This document shows positions 58,444-64,000 of a stretch of DNA of 64,000 bases, in pieces (positions within the stretch are counted from its first letter, which is position 1; each line of letters starts with the position of its first letter). Origin of the DNA: BOG-908 sp964242595 (GTDB lineage Bacteria > Pseudomonadota > Alphaproteobacteria > Acetobacterales > Acetobacteraceae). The notes under the pieces were generated by a model. That model ran no database searches and was not told where the DNA came from. It saw only the letters and a list, made by a program, of their open reading frames with translations. The stretch covers positions 1 to 64,000 of the forward strand of contig CAXTBC010000006.1 in assembly GCA_964242595.1 (NCBI GenBank), written 5' to 3'. The position numbers and the translations under genes were made by a program.

Positions 58444-59586
58444 TGGCAGCATCCTCCCCGGTTGCCGCCGCATCGTGCCGTTGCCCGGCGCGAAGCGTTT
58501 CCACCCAGCTCTGATCCGGCCCTCGGCCGGTTGGCTGACGACCCGTGCAACGCACCAGGCCAAGCCCAGCGCGGCCGCCAGGACGCAAGGGTAGAGCACG
58601 TAGCCAAGCCTGTCCGGCAGGCTCGCGGCGTGAAACAGGCCAAGTGCCGCGAAGACAGCAAACATGTGGCTGAGATAGGCCTCGTAGCTGAGCCGTCCGA
58701 AGCCACGGAGCCATGCCGTGCAGGGAATCGAGAGGCTAGGCCGCACGCTCAGCCCCAGCAGCAGCATGGCCGTACCGATGGTGAGGATCAGCATCGTGGC
58801 TTCGCCCAAAAACGGCCAGAGCAGGTCCTCGGCCAGCATGATGACAGCCCAACCGCCGCCGCCGCCTGCTATCAGCGCCAGGCTGATCCGGCGGGACGGC
58901 TTCCATCGATCGGAGGTGAGCGCGGCGAGCACGCCCGTGGCGATGCACGCCATGCCGGGCAGATAGGCCTTCTCGTGCAACAACTCGTTGCCGTGGATCA
59001 TGCCGCGCGTCACCGGCAGGGAAGCCGCCATAACCGCAGCCAGCACGACGAAGGGTGTCAGGCCGCGTCCGGCCAGCAGGCAGGCTAGCGGGAATCCGAG
59101 GTAGAAGACTTCTTCTACGGAGAGCGACCACAGTACGTCCCAGTTCGCCGGCAGGTAGCCCGAGTAGGCTTCGTACCAGTTCAGGTGAAAGCCCAGTGCC
59201 GCCAGCACGGCCCCCGATAGGGATTGGTCCGAGCGGGTGATGACGAAGTCCGGGACGCCGGCGAGGTCCAGCACGGCGAGCACAACGACCAGGATGACCA
59301 GGCAAGGCAGGATGCGCGCAGCGCGGCGGACGTAGAAGTTGCCGAACCGCGGACGGCCCAGGCCGCCCCAGCGCTGCACGGCGTGGCCGGTGATGAGGAA
59401 GCCGGAGATCACGAAGAACACCATCACGCTTTCCGCGCCGTTCCAGCACAGCGCCGCAAGCAGCCGACTTGGCAGAATTCCAGCCAGAGCCGTCCTGGCG
59501 AGCGGGATGCGTATCGCGAGGTGGTGCATGATCACCAGGACGATGGATATGCCACGCAGCAGGTCGATGCCTTCGTTACGTTCCAC
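58441..59586 (-). CDS. Acyltransferase 3 (OafA/YrhL-like) membrane protein
   Basis: The 381-residue protein has about ten membrane helices and the acyltransferase-3 motifs: RNEGIDLLRGISIVLVIMHH (catalytic-type His), FFVISGFLITGHAV, FYVRRAARILPCLVILV, and WSLSVEEVFYLGFPL. These enzymes move acyl groups from inside to O-positions of surface sugars such as O-antigen or exopolysaccharide. The GTG start has AGAGGAAAG upstream. It ends at the edge of the decayed cupin and starts beside a family-B repeat. Confidence 0.88.
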   Translation of the reverse strand: MERNEGIDLLRGISIVLVIMHHLAIRIPLARTALAGILPSRLLAALCWNGAESVMVFFVISGFLITGHAVQRWGGLGRPRFGNFYVRRAARILPCLVILVVVLAVLDLAGVPDFVITRSDQSLSGAVLAALGFHLNWYEAYSGYLPANWDVLWSLSVEEVFYLGFPLACLLAGRGLTPFVVLAAVMAASLPVTRGMIHGNELLHEKAYLPGMACIATGVLAALTSDRWKPSRRISLALIAGGGGGWAVIMLAEDLLWPFLGEATMLILTIGTAMLLLGLSVRPSLSIPCTAWLRGFGRLSYEAYLSHMFAVFAALGLFHAASLPDRLGYVLYPCVLAAALGLAWCVARVVSQPAEGRIRAGWKRFAPGNGTMRRQPGRMLP

Positions 59587-59610
59587 AGCCGCGCTTTCCT
59601 CTAATAGGAC

Positions 59611-59744
59611 AAGGCCAAGGGCTCTGCCCCTGGACCCCGCTAAGGACAGTCGTCCTTAGAACCTGTTTCTAGGAGAGCCTTAGAAAATGGGGGTTTGGGG
59701 CCCCGAGGCCCCAGCGAGGTTTGGGGCAGAGCCCCATGCTTGCT
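59611..59744. repeat. Family-B palindromic repeat (inverted orientation)
   Basis: It reads aaggccaagggctctgcccc, aaggacagtcgtccttagaa, then gggccccgaggccccagcg and ggggcagagccccatgcttg. The site used by MITEs is intact here. It lies between the amidase stop and the acyltransferase start. Confidence 0.85.
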
Positions 59745-59771
59745 CAGGGTCAGTGTCCCACTCGTTTGGAA

Positions 59772-61358
59772 TTACCTACCCTCAGGCCGAACCAGCCCCG
59801 CTTCCGGCGCCAACGCCACCATCCCAGGCTTGTCCTTAAACCCCAGCGCCTGCTCGAACGCGTAGCCGTAGGCCAGCACCCGCGCGTCCGACCAGGCCGG
59901 GCCGATGATCGACAGGCCGACCGGCAGGCCGGCCACCAGGCCCATCGGCACGGAGAGGTGCGGATAGCCGGCCACGGCGGGCAGCGTGCTGGCCTGGCCG
60001 CTCGAGTGGTCGCCGTTGATGACGTCCACCACCCAGGCGGGACCGGCGGTGGGTGCCACCAGGGCGTCCGCCTTGGCGTCGGCCAGCATGCGGTCGATAC
60101 CCTGCACGCCGGCCATGCGCAGGGATTTGGCGCGCGCGGCGAGGTAGGCCGGGTCGGCCAAGCCTTTCGTGCTCTCGGCGTGCTCGAACAGCTCCTGGCC
60201 GAACAGGCCTAGCTCGCGGTCGGCATGGGCGCGGTTGAAGGCGATCAGGTCGGCCAGCGTGCGCGACGTCACTGCCTTGGGCGTGGTCGCCATGTAGCTG
60301 GCCAGGTCCGCCTTCAGGTCGGTCAGCAACACCAGCTGCTCGGCCTCGCCTATCGCGTCCATGGCGCCGGGGCCGCCCGGCATGGTCCCGATCTCCACCA
60401 GCGTTGCGCCAGCGTGGCGCAGCACGTCGAGCGCGTGGTCGAACACCGTGTCGGTTTCCGGGTTGAAGCCGGCCAGGAAACGCAGCACGCCGATGCGCTT
60501 GCCGGCGAGCGCGTCCGGCTTGAGGCCAGCGAGGTAGTCGGTGGCGTGACGGTCCGCGTCCACCGTCGCCGGGTCCTGCTTGTCGCTGCCGGCGATCACA
60601 CCAAGGATCAGCGCCACGTCGCGGACGCTGGCGGCCATCGGTCCTGCGGTGTCCTGGCTGTGGGACAGCGGCACGATGTTGTGGCGGGAGACCAGGCCCA
60701 GCGTGGGCTTGAGGCCGACGATGCCGTTGACGGACGCGGGGCACGTCACCGAGCCGTCCGTCTCCGTGCCGATGGCGGCCGCGGCCAGGCCGGCGGCCAC
60801 GGCGGCGCCGCTGCCCGAACTCGACCCGCAGGCCGAGCGGTCCGGCGACCACGGGTTGCGGGTCAGCCCGCCCACCCCGCTCCAGCCGCTGACCGAGCGC
60901 GAGCCGCGCATGTTGGCCCACTCGCTGAGGTTGGTCTTGCCGAGGATCACGGCGCCGGCGGCGCGCAGCTTGGCGGTCAGCGTGGCGTCGCGCTGGGTCA
61001 CGTTGGCCTGAAGCGCCAGCGAGCCCGCGGTTGTGGGCAGCGTGCCGTCCAGTTCGATGTTGTCCTTCAGCAGGATCGGCAGGCCGTGCAGGGTGCCGTG
61101 CGGGCCGGGCTTGGCGTCCAGCGCGCGGGCGTCCGCCAGCGCGTGAGGGTTCACGGCCAGCACGGCCTGCAAGGCCGGGCCTTGACGGTCGATGGCGTCG
61201 ATCCGGTCCAGGTATCCTTGAACCAGCTTCTCGGAGGTGGTCCGGCCGGCGGCGAGGTCGGCAGAGAGGTCGGCCAGCGTCCTGCTCATCGCCGGGGGCG
61301 ACCACAGCAGAGCGGGCCAGAGCAGAGCGGGCAGTGCGGCATGGAGAAGCCTCTTCAT
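59772..61358 (-). CDS. Amidase (amidase signature family), probably exported
   Basis: The 528-residue protein starts with a signal-like segment (MKRLLHAALPALLWPALLWSPPAMS). It contains the amidase signature: ILLKDNIELDGTLPTTAGS (catalytic Lys), CGSSSGSGAAVAAGLAAAAIGTETDGSVTCPAS (cis-Ser and nucleophile Ser). It resembles the peptide-amidase/GatA-like group with the C-terminal VAGYPHLSVPMGLVAGLPVGLSIIG. The natural amide is unknown. It overlaps the upstream glycosyltransferase gene by ATGA, so they are coupled. Confidence 0.9.
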   Translation of the reverse strand: MKRLLHAALPALLWPALLWSPPAMSRTLADLSADLAAGRTTSEKLVQGYLDRIDAIDRQGPALQAVLAVNPHALADARALDAKPGPHGTLHGLPILLKDNIELDGTLPTTAGSLALQANVTQRDATLTAKLRAAGAVILGKTNLSEWANMRGSRSVSGWSGVGGLTRNPWSPDRSACGSSSGSGAAVAAGLAAAAIGTETDGSVTCPASVNGIVGLKPTLGLVSRHNIVPLSHSQDTAGPMAASVRDVALILGVIAGSDKQDPATVDADRHATDYLAGLKPDALAGKRIGVLRFLAGFNPETDTVFDHALDVLRHAGATLVEIGTMPGGPGAMDAIGEAEQLVLLTDLKADLASYMATTPKAVTSRTLADLIAFNRAHADRELGLFGQELFEHAESTKGLADPAYLAARAKSLRMAGVQGIDRMLADAKADALVAPTAGPAWVVDVINGDHSSGQASTLPAVAGYPHLSVPMGLVAGLPVGLSIIGPAWSDARVLAYGYAFEQALGFKDKPGMVALAPEAGLVRPEGR

Positions 61359-63310
61359 GGGGTGTCACCTTTCAGCATGTCGCGGAAGAACGCCACCGCG
61401 CGCGGCTCGCCCACGGCGGGGGGCACGGCCAGGAAGGCGTCACGCGTGGCCTGCAGACGGCCGGCGTACTGCGCCTTGATCTCGGCGTCGGCGGCGGCCA
61501 CCCCGGGCAGCGCCAGCAGGCGGTCCAGCACGGCCGGCTGGCCGGCAGCGCAACCCAGGATGCGGCGGTCCTCCACCAGCCGCTCCGGGCGGGCCAGGTC
61601 GAGGAAGGACGTCGCGACGAAGTCGAGGAACCAGGCGCGCTCGCTCTCGTCGGTCCAGTCGGCCCGGCCGCGCGCCCACTTCCACAGCGCCTCCTCGGCG
61701 GTGCGCAGGAAGTAGTGGTTGACCCAGGCCTGCCTGGCCGAGGGCGCCTCGGCGAAGGCCGGCAGGCGGGCAGCCACGGCGCGGTGGTGGTGCACGCTGC
61801 CGTCCTGCGTGCGGAAGTCGAACGCGGCGTTCAGCACGGCAGACGGGTAATGCGGCTGGCTGTGCCAGAACAGCCGCGGGCGGAACAGCGTCTTCACGTG
61901 GCTGTTCACCTCGCCTTCGCGCCGCGTCATCCGTCGCCAACTGGGCTCGGCCGACCACCGCTCGCCGGGCAGGCTCGCGAACATCAGCCAGCACAGCCCC
62001 ACGGCATCGGCCGGCTGGTTTTCCTGCAGTGCCAGGAACTCCGGCAGCGAGGCGAACATGCCGGTGTCGAAGGCCAGGTACTCGTCGAGGTCCAGCACCG
62101 CAGCCCAGCGGTAATCCAGGATTTGCGGCAGCATGGTCAGCGCGTGGGCGTAGGCCTTCACCTGCGGGCCCAGCAGCGTGCCGCGCTCGTTGGCGATCCA
62201 GGTGATTACGCCCTGGGCGGCCAGCGCCGCGAGCAGGGTGTCCGAGCCGTCGGCGTTGTCGTTGCTATAGAGGAAGACGTGCTCGAAGCCGATGGCGAGG
62301 TGGTAGGCGACCCAGTCGAGCAGGTAGGCGCCCTCATTGCGGGCGGTGGCCAGCACGCAGGCGCCGCGGCGCGGCAGGATGCTGCGTCTGGCCAGGCTGT
62401 TGAGCACGAGGCCGAGCGGCATCCCGGTCTCCCGGGTGAGCGGAAGCAGCAGGACCTCATCCCCGGCGCTAGAGGCGGCGGTGCCGGCGGCAGAAGCAGG
62501 CGCGCGCTTGGCCTGCCAGTGCCGCAATGCCGGCAGGGCGGTGCGCAGCCACCCATCCTCCGGCAGCAGGTCGGCGAGCAGGGCCAGGTCCTGCTCCTGG
62601 GCGAGCAGGGTGCGGGCCAGCTCGGCCAGTTCCTCGTGCGGCAGCAGGCGCAGCACGGCCTCGGCGAGCCCGGCGCGCAGCCGGCCGGCGCGCAGATGGG
62701 CCAGCACCGCCATCCCGGTCAGGCCGGCCGCAAGCACCGCGGCGAACTCGTCCGACACGGCTGCGACCAGCGCGGTCAGCGCGTCCCTGGTGACGGGCAG
62801 CAAGCCGAAGGCCGCTTCCGCGCCCAGCCCGGCGCCGTCGAAGGCGATGTCGGGTTCCATCTCCGTGGCCGGCGCGCGCAGGCAGAGGAAGCCCGTGGTG
62901 GTCGCCAGCGGGTCCCGTAGCCTTACGATCCCTGCCGTGTCGGTGGGCATCAGGCGCGCAGCCAGCGCCTGTGCCGGGGCGGCGCCTGGCCAGACGGACA
63001 GGCCGTCCGGACCGGGTGCCACGATCAGGCAGAGATGCGGGTGGGCGCTCGACGTGACCAGCAGGCAGGCACGGGCCGGATCGGCACTCGCGGCGATGCG
63101 TAACCAGGGGGTGTCGCCTTCGGCAACCGTGATCACCCTGCCCTTCAGGGTACACAGGCGGAACCAGGCGAGCGTGCCGGGGGGGCGCGCCGGCGCGGTA
63201 GGCGGGTCCGGCGGCCCGACGGTCGACGCACGGTTTCGGGCAGCAGCGCTGCTGCCGAGCCAGCTTGCGAGGCGGCCGGCAAGGCCGGTACGGGACGGGC
63301 TGGCGGACAT
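61355..63310 (-). CDS. Large glycosyltransferase family 2/92-like protein
   Basis: The 651-residue protein has an N-terminal region of about 290 residues without known motifs. A GT2/GT92-like domain follows: GACVLATARNEGAYLLDWVAYHLAIGFEHVFLYSNDNADGSDTLLAAL, WAAVLDLDEYLAFD (metal-binding DxDEY), and SHVKTLFRPRLFW, HHHRAVAARLP, WVNHYFLRT. Such enzymes are found in polysaccharide pathways. It diverges from mazG and overlaps the amidase gene by ATGA. No signal peptide or membrane span is apparent. Sugar specificity is unknown. Confidence 0.82.
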   Translation of the reverse strand: MSASPSRTGLAGRLASWLGSSAAARNRASTVGPPDPPTAPARPPGTLAWFRLCTLKGRVITVAEGDTPWLRIAASADPARACLLVTSSAHPHLCLIVAPGPDGLSVWPGAAPAQALAARLMPTDTAGIVRLRDPLATTTGFLCLRAPATEMEPDIAFDGAGLGAEAAFGLLPVTRDALTALVAAVSDEFAAVLAAGLTGMAVLAHLRAGRLRAGLAEAVLRLLPHEELAELARTLLAQEQDLALLADLLPEDGWLRTALPALRHWQAKRAPASAAGTAASSAGDEVLLLPLTRETGMPLGLVLNSLARRSILPRRGACVLATARNEGAYLLDWVAYHLAIGFEHVFLYSNDNADGSDTLLAALAAQGVITWIANERGTLLGPQVKAYAHALTMLPQILDYRWAAVLDLDEYLAFDTGMFASLPEFLALQENQPADAVGLCWLMFASLPGERWSAEPSWRRMTRREGEVNSHVKTLFRPRLFWHSQPHYPSAVLNAAFDFRTQDGSVHHHRAVAARLPAFAEAPSARQAWVNHYFLRTAEEALWKWARGRADWTDESERAWFLDFVATSFLDLARPERLVEDRRILGCAAGQPAVLDRLLALPGVAAADAEIKAQYAGRLQATRDAFLAVPPAVGEPRAVAFFRDMLKGDTP

Positions 63311-63391
63311 CCCGCCACGCTAGCCGGGCCGCCCGGCCGGGTCGAGCAGCCGCGAGTTGCCCAGCCGGTCCCGGCCGGGCATGTGGTCGTC

Positions 63392-64000
63392 ATGCAGAAC
63401 GACGCTCCCCCCGACGCGCCCGCCGAGATTGCCCGGCTGCTCGAGATCATGGCCCGCCTGCGCGATCCGCAGGGCGGCTGCCCGTGGGACCAGGCGCAGG
63501 ATTTCGCCACCATCGCGCCCTACACAATCGAGGAAGCCTACGAGGTGGCCGACGCGATCGCGCGCGCCGACATGGCGGCGCTGCCCGACGAGCTGGGCGA
63601 CCTGCTGTTCCAGGTGGTCTACCACGCGCGGCTGGGCGAGGAGGCCGGGCGGTTCGCCTTCGCCGACGTGGCGCGCGCCATCGCCGACAAGATGGTGCGT
63701 CGCCACCCGCACGTGTTCGGCGACGCTGCGGCTCGGCAGGCCGGCCTGCACGCGGATCTGTGGGAGGCGCAGAAGGCCGCCGAGCGCCGTGGGCGCGACG
63801 AGCACGGCGCGCTGGCCGGCGTGCCGGTGGGCCTGCCGGCACTGACGCGCGCGGAGAAGCTCAGCAAGCGTGCCGCCCGTGTCGGGTTCGACTGGCCGGA
63901 CGTGTCCGCCGTGCTGGACAAGCTGGACGAGGAGGTGGCCGAGCTGCGCGCCGAGCTGCCGGCCGCCGAGCCGGCCCGGCTGGCCGACGAGGTGGGCGAC
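63392..64000 (+). CDS. mazG: Nucleoside triphosphate pyrophosphohydrolase MazG (3' end beyond window)
   Basis: The 203 codons visible start MQNDAPPDAPAEIARLLEIMARLRDPQGGCPWDQAQ. They contain the MazG metal-site pattern EEAYEVADAI and ELGDLLFQVVYHARLGEE, followed by RHPHVFGD and, in the second domain, DKLDEEVAELRAEL...LADEVGD. MazG hydrolyses NTPs to NMPs and pyrophosphate, limiting aberrant nucleotides and (p)ppGpp effects. The frame is still open at the window end and only some 60-70 residues should be missing. The ATG is the first in frame and starts right after the divergent gene. Confidence 0.9.
   Translation, partial: MQNDAPPDAPAEIARLLEIMARLRDPQGGCPWDQAQDFATIAPYTIEEAYEVADAIARADMAALPDELGDLLFQVVYHARLGEEAGRFAFADVARAIADKMVRRHPHVFGDAAARQAGLHADLWEAQKAAERRGRDEHGALAGVPVGLPALTRAEKLSKRAARVGFDWPDVSAVLDKLDEEVAELRAELPAAEPARLADEVGD

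Noticed and set aside
61031..62920. Long open frame on the plus strand opposite the glycosyltransferase and amidase genes
   Set aside because: It is an antisense shadow typical of GC-rich codon bias: low-complexity Gly/Arg/Ala/His-rich product without a domain, opposite two well-supported genes.

Overview
The window is GC-rich chromosomal DNA from an alphaproteobacterium, most likely an Acetobacteraceae member. Markers that point there are the NDUFA12 - MlaD - DUF2155 cluster, a class II (plant-type) DAHP synthase, an enzyme resembling the Acetobacter alpha-amino-acid ester hydrolase, and a detached NrdJ-like TSCPD protein. I see no rRNA, tRNA, CRISPR array, prophage or transposase gene. About 55 genes are supported. 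Family assignments come from reading motifs in the translations; no database search was run.

Layout. 0-7 kb: aroG-like DAHP synthase, lrgAB murein-hydrolase regulators, a CPBP protease, a CocE/AEH-type ester hydrolase and RidA. 7-12.4 kb: a leftward branched-chain acyl-CoA block (acyl-CoA dehydrogenase, 3-hydroxyisobutyryl-CoA hydrolase, LiuC-type hydratase) ending in a coupled ABC exporter. 12.8-19.3 kb: HU, then a surface-polysaccharide neighbourhood (OPX lipoprotein, coiled-coil protein, DUF4214-like protein, an unknown protein, a GT4 glycosyltransferase). 19.4-25.6 kb: ferredoxin-NADP reductase, a decayed SDR, a methyltransferase, then the coupled cluster NDUFA12-mlaD-small ORF-DUF2155-otsB, and the TSCPD protein. 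25.6-26.6 kb: a decayed region. 26.6-32.8 kb: flavin reductase/ferredoxin pair, a pentapeptide-repeat ion channel, and a hybrid histidine kinase flanked by two near-twin receiver proteins. 33-44 kb: AI-2E exporter, SGNH hydrolase, UppP, an old yellow enzyme, a membrane protein, ATP-grasp/DedA pair, tyrosine phosphatase, AsmA, QueD-like protein. 44-57.8 kb: CysH, GNAT, FdhD, RlmD, DEAD helicase, GH15, HolB, MetG, TatD, PhnP-like hydrolase and a two-domain cold-shock protein. 58-64 kb: a decayed cupin, an acyltransferase, amidase, large glycosyltransferase and the start of MazG.

The most distinctive content is not coding. Two families of interspersed palindromic repeats fill most gene junctions. 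Family A (about 15 sites) is A/T-rich, built from inverted ~40-bp arms that are themselves hairpins. Family B (9 clear sites plus one degenerate) is G/C-rich, about 130 bp, and always sits at the 3' end of at least one gene, five times between convergent genes. Three family-B copies are each interrupted at exactly the same internal site by a ~150-bp miniature inverted-repeat element with 18-bp ends GAGTCCGTTTGAAAACTC and 3-bp TAA/TTA target duplications. This looks like an IS5/IS1031-type MITE that uses the family-B repeat as a landing site.

Three loci are decaying genes (SDR at 20.2 kb, hypothetical at 25.9 kb, DUF985 cupin at 58 kb). Two genes (rlmD, the DUF4214 protein) lack a conventional start codon in front of the conserved part of the protein.
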